From Brachionus manjavacas (Eukaryota; Rotifera; Eurotatoria; Ploima; Brachionidae), in contig JAHQIY010000004.1 of NCBI GenBank assembly GCA_019054805.1, forward strand, positions 496,001 through 560,000: 64,000 bases of DNA, given 5' to 3'. Each line of letters begins with the position of its first letter. Positions within the stretch are counted from its first letter, which is position 1. Shown here piece after piece: positions 1-11,280 of the stretch. The notes under the pieces were generated by a model. It was not told the DNA's origin. It worked only from the letters and a program-made list of their open reading frames with translations, and made no database searches. The position numbers were made by a program, and so were the translations under genes.

Positions 1-377
1 TCGAAAAAAAAAATGTAGAAAAAAAAACAGTCAAATTAATTTTATTTTAATTTTTTTCTTTGTCAATTAGTAAATTATTTCCTAAACCTTCTAAAAATGC
101 TTCAATATTCTCACTTTATAATCTGTCACTAACCGTAGAATTCTCAAATTAGTCTCATGTTTGTCTTTTTTTTGTTTAAATTGATCACCGTTTTTAATTC
201 TAAGCTTATCTGAATCTACTTTATTTTGCTCTCTCCTGAATAATTCTACAACTTTCGGAACAGTCAACTAACAGTAACTTGAGACAGTACTTAAATTCTT
301 TATTGAATAAATTTTGAAAACATTTTTTCTGGACTCTACGAATAAGTGATTGTGACAGGTGAAAATAGCATCCATAT

Positions 378-676
378 AAGACAAAATATAGAAAGACAAA
401 ATGTAGAATTTTCTTAAAAATATAGAAAGACAAAATGTAAAAGTCAAAGTAAAAGTCTAAAATATATTATTATAATAATATAATTAAAATTTTCTATATT
501 TTTTTACATATAGTACTATTCTATATTTTGTCTTTCTATATTTTGTCATGTCTATATTTTGTCTTTCTATATTTTGTCATGTCTATATTTTGTCTTTCTA
601 TATTTTGTCATGTCTACATTTTGTCTTTCTATATTTTTAAGAAAATTCTACATTTTGTCTTTCTATATTTTGTCTT
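378..676. repeat. Foldback: perfect 62-bp inverted repeat around a 31-bp tandem repeat
   Basis: Positions 378-439 and 615-676 are exact reverse complements over 62 bp. The loop carries three direct copies of a 31-bp unit built from TCTATATTTTGTC words, with successive GTCATG marks at 545, 576 and 607. The reading frames here are artefacts of this repeat. It lies about 150 bp beyond the stop codon of the minus-strand receptor gene. A miniature foldback element or a replication-slippage product are both possible. Confidence 0.9.
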
Positions 677-746
677 CCTCCCGATTTTTCTCTTTTCTTC
701 AATTAATGGAATCAATTTTAAAAAATTAAACTCAATAATTGAAAAT

Positions 747-752
747 TTTATT
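747..752 (-). promoter_or_regulatory. Poly(A) signal of the GPCR gene
   Basis: TTTATT on the plus strand reads AATAAA on the minus strand, about 70 bp after the receptor stop codon at 821-823. In such A+T-rich DNA the hexamer alone is weak evidence; its position supports it. Confidence 0.4.
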
Positions 753-820
753 AACTAAAATTCAAATAAAAAAATTAATCTAATTTTTGAGGATAACCAG
801 GGATGAAATTTTTGTCGAAG

Positions 821-1851
821 TCAAAGCACACTTTTCGACAAAGACTTGCTGAGTATTTTTTTTCTATTTACACTTTTTTTTTTGCACGTCAATCTAAAAC
901 ACAGGTCATAGAACGAGTTTCGAAAGTTCTCGTTATAAAATGCGTATAGACACGGGTTTATGACCGGTGTCAAATAGGACAGAGTGTGCGCTATCAATTT
1001 AAACAATGACAAATAAGGAAACAAATACGGATACTCGCTTAGGCTAGGCTTGAAAATAATAAATAAATGAGTAGGAAGCCAACAAATGCCAAAATTAAGA
1101 GTCACGACTGCCACCATGGTCGTGACTTTTTTTTTCCTGTTCTCCGACTTTTTAGATTTCCTGGTCTTTTTGGTGTCGACCCGCACTGGCTCTGCTGCTC
1201 TCAGCTCCTTGCTATGACTGGCGCGATTGATCAGTGTTTTGGTGCGCTCATCCTTGTTGAACTTGGCCAGTCGGCGCTGATTCTTGGACAAATGAGACAA
1301 TAGACGGGTGTACGAAAGGATGATTATCAACAAGGGGATGACATAGGTGGTGCCTATTGAGATTACATGCGAAATGCTGATGTAGAAAACCAGTATCGAA
1401 TAGGTGTCTTTGTCATATGAGCACACCTTGAATGTTTCATTGTTTTCAAAGACAACTTTGGTGACAGTGTAGTAGATCAGGTCGGGGCTGGCGATTAGAA
1501 ATGAGAGGAGCCAAATACCGATTGTAATAAGCAGCACAGTCTTTTGTCTTCTCTTAATGTTGGCCAAATGTTGGGTCATTGTCTTGTTTTTGATGATCAA
1601 ATTGCATCGATGTATTGTCATGGCAGTCAGTGTCAAACAGGTTGATTGGACACTTGCGTGTGACATAAAATGGTTTAATTTACAGAATGTGACACCGAAG
1701 AACCAGTTGTCGTACAAGTATATGTACATGGTGAACGGTATGCAAAAAATAACAAAAAGCATGTCGGTTATGGCCAAGTTAAATATGTAACAGTTGGTTA
1801 TATCATTTAGCTTTTTGTAAAAGATCGCTATGAATATAACAAGACCATTGC
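821..1851 (-). CDS. GPCR exon 2 (TM1 end to C terminus)
   Basis: The acceptor TTTTTGAAG lies immediately before 1851. The exon opens with GC, which completes the Gly codon begun by the last base of exon 1, and continues AAT GGT to give the TM1 Gly-Asn. It runs open to the TGA at 821-823. The first ATG inside it is not a start; it lies in TM2. Confidence 0.9.
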
Positions 1852-4800
1852 CTTCAAAAATGAAGAATTTTTTTTAATTGTGGACTTTAGATTTTATTAA
1901 AAATAATTAAAAAAATTTTAAAAAATTAATTTTTTTGATTTTTTTTAAATAATTAAATTATAAATTAAAAGAGGATTGCAATTAGTTTACCCAAAAAAAA
2001 ATTTATTTGGATAGTCATTATTTAGAAATTTGAAATTGACGTTTGAAATTAGAAATAAATTAAAATATTTAAAAGTTTTCTATTTATAAATATCTGAACT
2101 TTTTTAAAAACAATTTGATAATTTTATTTAGTCGAGAAAAAAATTCAATTCTATAATTTTAATTTGAAGTTTAAAAATTTATTATCAATAAAATTTTTGT
2201 AAATTTTTTTCGGTGTCTTTATTTAAATGTTAAGACATTTGTCTTGACATTTCTCTATATATATTTAGAGCTACACATTCCAAGATTAACTGCAGTCTGG
2301 ACACATGTTCTTACTACTATATAAACCACTAACTAACTACTTATTATAACTTCGGATTCCATTAATACAACTTGTGACTAAATTAAATTGTTTTATTTAT
2401 TTCTTGGCTTAAATCCTTAAAGTCCTAAAACCGAGACTTTACATAAAAATTTTAAATAATGTTAAAATTTGCTTAAAATAATGTTTTTCCCTATTATTTT
2501 TTGGCATCCTTATTTAAAGTGTCATGCCAATAAATAGATGACACGAGTAAGGATAAATAAAGGAATATTTATTTTACTTGCCAGTGAGTAAAATATTAAA
2601 TTTACAGATCTTCTTTGGTAACTGGCTAGTTTTATTTTTTTTTATTTTTATTAAAAATTAAAAAAAATAATTAGAATTTTCACGGTTAATATTCAATTCT
2701 TAAAAGTGACATTTTTTAAATAATATAAAGTTACTTTGTTTTCAAGATATTTAATTTGCGTGCAGTAGTTGTTCCTGCTGGGGAACGGTGTGATATAGCG
2801 ACATCTTTGTGGATATCACTGGTAAGTTGATTAAATCATGAGCGTTTTAGTTAACAAGGAGTATAAATAGGTGCTCAAATACGTCTTACCAAGAGATAGA
2901 TTTCCAGTGATGAACATGCACCGAAAAATATTAAGCAACCAAAATCCCGCACTCTTATAAAAATCTGGGGTATTTAGAAAGATGTAACAAGTTTGGGTTT
3001 AGCACACCACTAGATAGAAGAACAAGAGGCGATTTAATTCAAAAATTTAAATTAGAAACAGGACTAGAGACTATCAATTGGTACACAACTCCTGCCCTCG
3101 AGGGAGTCATCGGGGATATTTTAAACGTGAAATAGTTCGTTGCTGCAATCAACGATACTTCTTCTTTAACAACAGAGTTGCAAACGAGTGGAACATGCTT
3201 CCAGACGAGATAACAAACTCAAATTCAGTCAACGCGTTCAAAAACAAACTGGACGAGCACAAAAACAACTGCCATATGGCGTCATCTACTGTTGACGCGC
3301 TCCGCATGGCCTTAAACCATGCAGCAGTTTTTATTATTACTACTACTACTACTTTAATATGCAGATTTTTTAACTCGGTCAAAATAACTTAACTTCTACT
3401 TTTTATTCTTTTTGTTCATTAGAACTTTTGTTTATTTCTTTAGACTTTGGCTTAAACGGCTCAAGCTGGTGCCAATTTAAATTAAAAAAAAAAAAACCAA
3501 AAAAGTCTTACGAAGAGATCGGATAGACGGGCCAAGGAGTACTAATTTAAACATTACAGTGTGACATAAGTCTTTTGTCAAATAAAGATTCGAAGATTCG
3601 AAAGAAATTAAAAATTTGTTTTTATTTGTTTAATTTTTTTTAAATCCTGATGAATCTAAAATTAATAAAATTTTGAGACAGTTTTTTTTTTAACAGAAAC
3701 AAACAGGATATGAAAATTTCCAAAATTTAATTCAAATTTTTTGACATATTTTAAATTCATTTCTTAAAATCACGGTTATAACAGTAAAATTCTTATCAAT
3801 CTCCAAATGTAAATAAAGATGATTCTTCAATAACCCTAAAAATTCTTTTAAAAAATTCTATTTATTTTAATATGGTTAAATTTTTTGTGTTTGAATTACA
3901 AAATGTATCCAATGTTGAAATAACATTGAAAAAGTGCGATGTTTCAAATATTTTTTTTAGTTTCAAAATAAAAAAATTTAAGTTAATATTGCAAGCATGA
4001 AAAACTTGGTGTTATTTTATGAATTTTGACTTGAGGTTTGTGATATGATGATCCTTAAAGATAATATTTGTAGTTTAAAAAACTATCTAGCTCTGTTTTC
4101 AATTTTTTATCAATTGAGTATTTGTAAATTATCACTAAAGTCAAAATTTTATAAGAAGAAAACTAAGTTTTTCGGGTTTAGTCGCTTAGGTAAACTGTGT
4201 TTCACCTGTTACTGGAACGATTCTTGTTCTCAGGTTTTATGAACTATTAGTTCATATAATTTAAAAAGCTAATGTAATGATAAAAATAAAATAGAAAAGA
4301 TAATTACATTGAAAATTTAAAGTTGGGCGAAGTAGGAAAATTTTGCGAAATAGATGAATCGATATTCTCCAAAATCAAACTCTTAAAGGGTGAACAATTT
4401 ATTTTAATTTTCGTTAATTTTTATTATTTATTCTGAAAGGCAAAGATTTATGGAAACTTTAATACCAAGTCAACCAGATCATAGCAAATGCTATTTCTAA
4501 AACTCCTCCAAAAAAAAAAACCTAAAAAACTATTATATGTCATTTTTTACATTTTACGAAAATTATCTTAAATTCACATACGTGAATTTTCCATAATTAA
4601 TAAAAATATTACGTCTAAGATTTCTTACAAAGGATTTAAGTTTTTTTTAGAGAAATTTTTTAAATATTGTTAAAATAAAATTTCATTAAGAGTATTAATC
4701 AAACTTAGTGATTTAAAACAATATAATTAGTTGTATAAATGAGTTGAAATTTTAATTTATTAAAAATTTAAAAAATTTGGAACAGACATACAACTTAATA

Positions 4801-7800
4801 GAAAAAAGCACGAGTACCAGAACGGATGTCGTATTCATGCTCGTAATTGAATTTTAAAGATTTAAAAACTCGAGTATTTACTTAAATTTCTACCAATACT
4901 TTTTTAAATACTCAAGTAATTACTCATACCTATATTCATTCTACAAACAAATAATAGATAAAAAATATATTGTTAATATATGGCTTATATTTTCAAAGCT
5001 ATCTATTTTTTTTATTTATGTATCTAATTTTAGTATCTAATTTTTTTTATTGTATCTAATAAAATCGAAATTAGTATCTGATATTTTTTTTTGTATCAAA
5101 AAAATAATTCAATTTAATATCTAATTGACAAATATAATCAAGCTCGCAAAATCTGCATGACTACTATTCATTTAGAATGGTCTCAAAGTGAATGCACATG
5201 CCCATATTGGAGAAAAAATAATATTTGCAAACACATTTTGGTTCTTGCTTGTCGTTATCGAGGATTGGAATGGCATGGAAACGCAAAAGATGTTCCTTTG
5301 GGTAACGCGGTAAACGCGGTAAACCAGTAACAACAAAAAAAGCTTTAATGATTTAACCAACCGAGTTACAAGTAAGAGATTGCGTGCGAAATCAAAAGAA
5401 ATTACCAGAGGCTCTTGTAAATTCAATTTTGAGTCAAGTTGATGTAATGGAAGAAATTGAAGCTCAAGAAGCAGAAATGGAAATTCAAAATGAAGTTGAA
5501 GTTGAAAAAAATTTTAATGAAAATTCAGCTCAGTCTGAGATTCCAAAATAGAAAAGAGGAAAACCCACTGGATCAAAAAAACAAGCCGAAATCAATTCAA
5601 GATCAACCTCAAAACAAAAGAACAAATAAGAACAAATATTTTTTTTTTCTTAATTTTTCTTCCTTTTTGTAATAGATACAACAAAAAAATTTTTAGATAC
5701 TTAGATAAAATAATTAGATATTAAAAAAAAATATTTATTCACCATATTTAGATACAATAAAAAAAGAATTAGATACAACGAAAAAATAACAGTATATATA
5801 ATGTTAATATATTTATTTATTTATTTAAAATATAGTTTGGGATGGAATCCCAGTTTGTTTGGAATGGAACTTAGTCCTCCCTTTCAACCACTTGCTTGAA
5901 ATTACATCTTAAAAAAAAAAAAAAAATCGTTATGGAAAAAAAGAATATTTGATAAATTTAGTTTTTAAAAAAGCCAAAATTGCTATCATGATCTCGAATT
6001 AAAAATTACAAAATTTAGAAAATAGAAAGGAGTAAAATTAACATGAAAACAAAAATTTTAGCACAAAAATAATGTTAATATATAATGTTAATATATAATG
6101 CAAAATGCAGAAATTTAGTAAACATTGATAAAAATCTTTAAGATTTTTATCAATGTTCTGCATTATTTACATTATTGGACAATAATTTGTATTATACAAC
6201 TTAAATCAACTTTTCACCGCATCAATTATTCTTTTTTTTTATCTAAATAAATTTTTCAATTGTTCAGTTCTTTTTTATTTAGTTCAAATAAAAGATTTGT
6301 TATGAAACGTTTGAAAAAGATAAAACATTTAGAGAATTATTATTTGATGTAATTTTTGAATATTGATACAATAAAGTTACTAATTCAACAAAACAAACTT
6401 CAAGTTAAAGAAACCTAATTTGAAAAATTCAGGAAGAAACTGATACCGAATTTTTTTTTAATTAGTAAATGAACTGTATTAATGTTTTTTAAATTAGATT
6501 CAAATTAATTTATTTTAATTTTAATTTATATTGTATTTAGATTTTTAAATTAAATTGGAAATATACTAATTGCTCTTGAAGCCTTGTTTAAAATTTAGTG
6601 TCACAAGTAGAAAAAAGTTTTTTTCTTATTTTTATTGTCATTCTAATCAAATTGGTGTCAAAAATTTTTTTGGTTATTTTGATAAAATTGGGGCGAAAAC
6701 TCCAAAATTTGGAGTGTTTGAACTAAATTTCTGCTAAAAAATTTATTTTAATATCTTGACCATTTTTTTGTCTGATAATTTTTTTAATTCTGCTTTCCAG
6801 GCGTATTTTTAAATAGAAAAATTCTCATTTTAACATGTCAATTAAAATCAGATAAAGTGAGCCCAATGGTTTTAAAAAAAGCGTCTAAACCAATATCCGT
6901 ACCACTGTCCGTCATTTTTATAAAATCATTTCAAACTGGTCAAGTCCCAAGAAAATGGCTTGAGGCCAACGTTACCCCTTTGCATAAAAAAGGTAGTAGA
7001 TTGTTACCAACGAATTATCGACCAGTATCCTTGACCTCAATAGTATGCAAAGTGATGGAAAAATTAATTAAAAAACCTATTTTTGATCACTTGGAATCTA
7101 ATAAACTGATTTCCAACAGACAACATGGCTTTGTAGGCAATAAATCATGTGTAACAAATCTGCTTGAAACTTTAGACATGGTCACAGAAGCCCTTAATCG
7201 TGGTTTTCCAATCGATCTTGTGTATCTCGACTTTGCAAAGGCTTTTGACACCGTACCTCACAAGAGACTATTATTAAAATTAAGATATTATGGCCTAGAA
7301 AATACAATAGTAAATTGGATCAGCGCTTTTTTATTAGGAAGAAAACAAAGAGTCGTTTTGGGTGAGCAGGTATCTAGCTGGGTTGATGTATCAAGTGGTG
7401 TTCCACAAGGATCAGTGCTTGGACCAATACTTTTTATTATTTACATTAATGATTTAGTTGATAAAATAGTTAGTCCTTGTGAGCTATTTGCTGATGACAC
7501 CAAGATTGGTACTATTCTAGACCAGGATGATAAGCATTTAATATTAAAAAACGATCTGGATATCATTGATGAATGGACCAAGAAATGGTTAATTTCCTTA
7601 AATGAGAATAAATGCAAAGTAATACATATCGGAAACGAGAATCCCCATCATACCTATGTATTAAATGATAGGAATATTGAAAAATCGAGTCTTGAAAAGG
7701 ATTTAGGGATCCTTATTTCAGACGACTTGAAGTGGACAGCCCAAATTAACTCGTGTATTAAAAAGGCAAACTCGAGACTAGGATTAATAAAAAGAACATT

Positions 7801-8584
7801 CAAATATCACAACAAAGAATCTGTTTGCAAGCTCTACAAATCTTTCGTCAGGCCATTATTAGAATATGGAGTACAAGTTTGGATGCCTACTTTAAAAAAG
7901 GATATTAACGCGATCGAATCGGTTCAAAGACGAGCCACAAAGCTTGTTACAGGTCTAGGCAAAATGGGTTATGAAAAGAGATTAGAAAAACTTAACTTAA
8001 CAACACTTGACACTAGAAGAGTTAGAGGTGATCTTATTCAAATGTTCAAGATAGTGAAAGGGCTTGACAAAATCAACTGGTATAATCCAATTATTTTCAA
8101 AAGAGACTCATCTAATGAACTTCGTCATGGATCCAGACTCCATGATTTCGTTATTGAGAGACAACTTGTTCGTAGTAATCAACAGCGACACAACTTTTTT
8201 ACCAATCGAATATCTGGACAATGGAACCGTTTACCAAATGAAATTGTCAATACAAAAACTGTTAATGAATTTAAAAATAAATTAGACAATAATCATAAAC
8301 TAGTTTTAGAAAGCTATTACAGTGGGCCTTAAAAACCCACTTCGCGTGGTTTACCACGTCATAGCTTATTCATTATTATTATTATTATTAAAAGTTTTAA
8401 AAGTGCTCTTTTGCAAAAATTACCTACCTAGTATTCCGAAAAAGACCAGGCTGAGCCACACGATGGCGATCATGGACTTGTAGGGTCGGCTTTCGATAAA
8501 ATAGCTGAGCCATATGGTGAACGGAGAGGGACACTGGTCGTCGAAACACAAGTAGTGATAGCGCGTTGTATTCAAGCTTGTCAT
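821..8584 (-). CDS. Kisspeptin/galanin/allatostatin-A-like peptide GPCR (two exons)
   Basis: A seven-transmembrane rhodopsin-family receptor for a neuropeptide, acting at the plasma membrane through G proteins. The spliced CDS is 8584-8428 joined to 1851-821, 1188 nt, 395 aa. The start ATG at 8584 has an in-frame TAA three codons upstream. Visible landmarks: N-glycosylation site NTT at residue 5, TM1 GN at 53-54, TM2 LAITD with Asp82, the disulphide pair Cys109 and Cys196, a long basic third intracellular loop (about residues 242-292), TM6 CWLP at 309-312, TM7 NPCLY at 351-355, a Cys-rich tail and a C-terminal Ser-Val-Leu that fits a class I PDZ ligand. The TM3 end (SVQSTCLTLTAMTIHRC) and TM7 resemble KISS1R/GPR54 and the galanin/allatostatin-A group. 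The usual DRY is HRC (133-135). Subfamily is inferred; GPCR identity is firm. Confidence 0.9.
2228..2443 (+). mobile_element. Solo LTR, 216 bp
   Basis: Begins TGTTAAGAC and ends GACTTTACA (TG...CA), and is flanked by the same 4 bp, TAAA, at 2224-2227 and 2444-2447. A second copy of about the same length occurs at 24146-24264 plus 25485-25580. The inside carries ATATATATTTAGAGC and an A/T-rich 3' half. TG...CA ends and a 4-bp duplication indicate an LTR retrotransposon footprint left by recombination. The parent family is not in the window. Confidence 0.75.
2750..2965 (+). other. GC-richer unassigned stretch with a TATAAATAG motif
   Basis: A locally GC-richer 200 bp with TATAAATAG at 2862-2870, inside the receptor intron and upstream of a LINE remnant. 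No open frame. It may be a promoter belonging to a decayed mobile element; that is inference from one motif. Confidence 0.2.
2975..3355 (+). pseudogene. CR1-like LINE 3' end (RT C-terminal region)
   Basis: Broken reading frames give RGDLIQKF, then NQRYFFFNNRVANEWNMLPD and VNAFKNKLDEH, the conserved C-terminal signature seen in the intact LINE at 6857-8332 (RGDLIQMF, FFTNRISGQWNRLPNE, FKNKLD). It ends in an ATT/ACT trinucleotide run at 3332-3353, as do its relatives at 25735 and 46060. 5' truncated, with a frameshift near 3080. Confidence 0.8.
3874..4365 (+). mobile_element. GGTTTAA-family TIR element, one arm
   Basis: Starts GGTTAAATTTTTTGTGTTTG and follows the right arm of the 16696-18600 element in reverse complement for almost 500 bp, including the conserved GGTTTTATGAACTATTAGTT block. 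The homology stops near 4365, so the copy is truncated. Confidence 0.75.
4980..5815 (+). pseudogene. MULE-type transposon remnant with SWIM zinc finger
   Basis: The plus-strand frame from 5163 reads EWSQSECTCPYWRKNNIC, then KHILVLACRYRG: a CxC...CxH SWIM zinc finger as found in MULE-type transposases. It continues with a frameshift near 5310 into a basic RGKP..TKKAL segment, and from about 5400 into a Glu-rich tail (ALVNSILSQVDVMEEIEAQE). Flanking stretches at 5030-5100 and 5680-5780 repeat TATCTAATT/AATTAGATA words in inverted orientation, possible decayed terminal repeats. Not functional: stops and frameshifts. A captured host ZSWIM fragment is the alternative. Confidence 0.6.
6857..8332 (+). 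CDS. LINE reverse transcriptase, C-terminal 491 codons
   Basis: Reverse transcriptase of a CR1/Jockey-superfamily element; it would prime on target DNA and copy LINE RNA. Numbered from the GTG at 6857: NYRPVSLTS at 53-61, motif A YLDFAKAFDTVPH from 123 with Asp125, motif B SGVPQGSVLGP at 180-190, and the catalytic FADD at 211-214. It is followed by the thumb-like region (DLGILISDDLKW) and the conserved C-terminal block LYKSFVRPLLEYG and QRRATKLV, ending VNEFKNKLD. No stop or frameshift. The true N terminus is missing: the frame is open upstream to about 6845, so no genuine start exists and the fragment is probably not translated on its own. Confidence 0.9.
   Translation: MSPMVLKKASKPISVPLSVIFIKSFQTGQVPRKWLEANVTPLHKKGSRLLPTNYRPVSLTSIVCKVMEKLIKKPIFDHLESNKLISNRQHGFVGNKSCVTNLLETLDMVTEALNRGFPIDLVYLDFAKAFDTVPHKRLLLKLRYYGLENTIVNWISAFLLGRKQRVVLGEQVSSWVDVSSGVPQGSVLGPILFIIYINDLVDKIVSPCELFADDTKIGTILDQDDKHLILKNDLDIIDEWTKKWLISLNENKCKVIHIGNENPHHTYVLNDRNIEKSSLEKDLGILISDDLKWTAQINSCIKKANSRLGLIKRTFKYHNKESVCKLYKSFVRPLLEYGVQVWMPTLKKDINAIESVQRRATKLVTGLGKMGYEKRLEKLNLTTLDTRRVRGDLIQMFKIVKGLDKINWYNPIIFKRDSSNELRHGSRLHDFVIERQLVRSNQQRHNFFTNRISGQWNRLPNEIVNTKTVNEFKNKLDNNHKLVLESYYSGP
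8345..8358 (+). other. Stem-loop in LINE 3' UTR
   Basis: CGTGG, loop TTTA, CCACG, 45 bp before the ATT-repeat tail. A 3' structure recognised by the RT is a known feature of some LINE clades; here it is inferred only from position. Confidence 0.45.
8428..8584 (-). CDS. GPCR exon 1 (N terminus and start of TM1)
   Basis: 157 bp: 52 codons plus one base. It encodes a short extracellular N terminus with two cysteines (13 and 18) and the TM1 run IVWLSLVFFGIL, then the GTAGGTAA donor. Joined to exon 2 it restores FFGILGNGLVIF across the splice. Confidence 0.85.
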
Positions 8585-11280
8585 TTCTGTTTATGATTTT
8601 TATTGCATTCTAAAATTCTAAATAAAAGGGAGAATGAGAAAATTATTTAGACATGTATTTGAAAAGATAATTTAATGTCATTGTTAAGGAAATGAGGTAA
8701 ATTTTGTGATAAGAATTTTATTGAAAGTATTTTGCTAATCATTGAACAAAAAAGCTAATTTGATTATAAATTTTCGAATGAAAAGATTTTAATTTGAAAA
8801 TATGATAACTTTATCTTGAGAAGATTGGATATTTTTAATCAAATCAATCAAAATTAAATCCAGGATTGTTCTCTATAAATAACCAATTTTCAAGATTAAG
8901 AAGGTCTTAATTTAATTAAATTTGCTCATAATCGAATTTTCAGCCTACTGCTTTATTGGAGATACTTTTTTTTCTTTCTTTCTGTCTTTCTTTCTTTCAA
9001 AACAACAACAAAAGGAATAAAATTTTTTCAATCAATCAATAGTCTTAATAAAATTCAATTTATGCAACAAAAATTAAAACCATTTTAATAAAATTAATTG
9101 CTCCAAGCCCTTTTCAAATTGTCTCCATTAAGCCCAGCACAATTTTTCTCTAGTAATCTGTTAACTCTTGGCGCAAATGCCGCCCATTAATTGATGTTCA
9201 TATCCTGCCATTGCATGACTCTCTGAATTATCTCTTCTAATAAAATTATTAAACACGAAAAATTAAAATCAAAAATGTCTTTTATTAAGGACTCAAAAAA
9301 GAGATCTTTCTGGAAATCGATCTAATCCAAACGACTTCATACACAAACCCAGCCGATCTGAAAAAATTGTAACCCAAGGAAAGATTAGCTTGGTATTTTT
9401 TCTAATTACATTGTCTTTCGTTGATTGACTTTAATGGGCTTTTAAAAATTAGAGTTAATGTGACTAGAAAAAACGACACTCGCAATTACTTTGAAAATTT
9501 TCCATTTATTTCTTTTTTTGATTAATTACACAATTAAATGTTTGAATTTAATAAAGAAAAGTGTTTAAACAAAAAACACAATTTTTAAAAATTTAAGCAT
9601 TTTTTTTTCAATTTTCAGATGTTTTTTTCTGTTTTAAAAGAAGAAGAAAATAAAAGTGCTTTTAAAATAGAAACTAATTTTATTAATGCATCGAAATATG
9701 TTGTCCTAAGTTATTTTATGAACTTTTCATTTTGACAAGAGTCAACATCGCTGCCAAAAATTAAGAAAAATATTTACAAAACTCGAATGCAGGGTTTTGT
9801 ACAGGCAAAAATTTGGTGATACATGATATGGGTTGTCAGATTTGAGTCAAAATCCACAATGCCTTATTGTTCCCGTAGTCAATAGTTTTGTATTTTACTT
9901 TATTATTACTTCTATTTACCTTGAGTAAAAAAATATTGATTTTAGAAGTACTTGGAAAAGAGTCTGCTGAGAAACATAATTTTATATTTTAATAGTGTCG
10001 CTTTATCAGCTTCTTTCCTCTATGGATAACAATTAGTCCAGTCAATTTGTCAATTCAAAGCTTTTTTTCTTTTTGTCTCCATCTCACCACTTAATTACTG
10101 ATTTCAAGTACTTGATGAAAAACAGTTTCTAGACACTTGGTTTATGACAAAAATTATTTTATTCATTTATTTAAAAAATAATAGAGACAGGACCTAGTAC
10201 TGTCTTTCAGCACATGATTTATTTAATGTTAAGTTTTTGATAAAAAATTTAAAAAAAAATTAAAATTCTTCATGAGAAAAATAAAAAACTGAAATTCCAC
10301 TTTCCTTTTTAATTTTCGATATTTTTGACCAAAAAAATTTTTTTATCAAAAATGCTCAAAAAACTGTGATTCCACAATTCCAAATCTTAATTTTTTGGTA
10401 TGACTTCGGATTCCAATAAAACATTTACAATCAAACTACTAGTTTTTATCTAGTTTCCCACATTTAAGTAAAAGTCTTGCGAGCCTATTTACAGTTGAAA
10501 AAAGGGCAAAAGATTTTTGATATATATGTTAAAATTTGATTGAATTCTTTTTCATAAGTTAAAAAAACTTTTTATCAGTAATATTGATTTTTGTATTTTT
10601 TTTATTTAATTCTTTTTTGTAAATAAAATTTAAAATATTAAAAAAATTCTCTTTAATTTTTCTAACCTTTTTTCACCATATCATGGTTCTACTAAACGAA
10701 CCTTGGCAGCCTCTCCTAATATTCCAATTTCCTAAAACCACACAGCTCCTTTAAACTCGCTCTAACGCACGATTAATTTTGATAGATAAAAGATCAAGTC
10801 TGATATCAAGGAGAAGGAAAAAAAATATTTTATCGAAAATTTAGTGACTTTGAGTATCTAAATTCCTTTAGTCATTCAGGGTGAAATTTGATGATGTACT
10901 AGAAAAGTAAAGTCTTTTTTAATTTTAAAGATAGAGGATTTAAGAAAAATAATTCGTAAAAAATATAAGAAAAAATTGTTCTTTGTCTTATTATTATTTA
11001 TTTCAATGAATTTTGTAAATAAAATTAATTAAATTTTTTTTTCTAGTTTAGTTAAATATTATCCAAGTTTTCTTTTCTTTTTTTCGATTTAATTCAATTC
11101 AAACCTTGGAGGATCACCAGTTCATCGATGGATTTCCACTAGAGGTAATATATTTTCTTTCTTTTCCTTTAATGGCACTTGGTTAATTCAATAAGTATGC
11201 GTTCTTTTCAATTTAATTTTGTTTTTACTTAAGTTTTCCTAACATTTTTGAATACAAAAAATTAGAAATTAATAAAGAAA
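8585..11280. other. Upstream intergenic region, nothing firm recognised
   Basis: A/T-rich DNA 5' of the receptor gene. It contains a CTTT/CTTTT microsatellite near 8968-8998. No coding homology, terminal inverted repeat or RNA gene was supported. The receptor promoter should lie at its left edge, but no distinctive motif is visible. Confidence 0.4.

Larger units (their letters stand above)
6845..8391 (+). mobile_element. 5'-truncated CR1-like LINE
   Basis: A non-LTR retrotransposon copy inserted antisense in the receptor intron. The 5' end is truncated inside the RT domain, with no endonuclease domain upstream. The 3' UTR is short and contains a CGTGG/CCACG hairpin and ends in a run of ATT repeats, typical of short-repeat-tailed LINEs. 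No convincing target-site duplication was seen. An open frame of 491 codons implies a recent insertion. Confidence 0.9.
1852..8427 (-). other. GPCR intron 1 (6.6 kb, transposon-filled)
   Basis: GTAGGTAA donor and AAG acceptor on the minus strand, phase 1, splitting the conserved Gly-Asn of TM1. Contents, in plus coordinates: a solo LTR, a CR1-like LINE tail, one end of the GGTTTAA element family, a MULE/SWIM remnant and an almost intact LINE RT frame in the opposite orientation. The stretches 2450-2750, 3360-3870, 4370-4980 and 5820-6840 are A/T-rich with nothing recognised. Confidence 0.85.

Noticed and set aside
1067-1790. Plus-strand ORFs over the receptor exon
   Set aside because: Shadows of the GPCR coding strand.
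10390-10490. GACTTCGGATTCCAATAAAAC resembling part of the 216-bp LTR
   Set aside because: Only about 15 bp match; the rest does not align.
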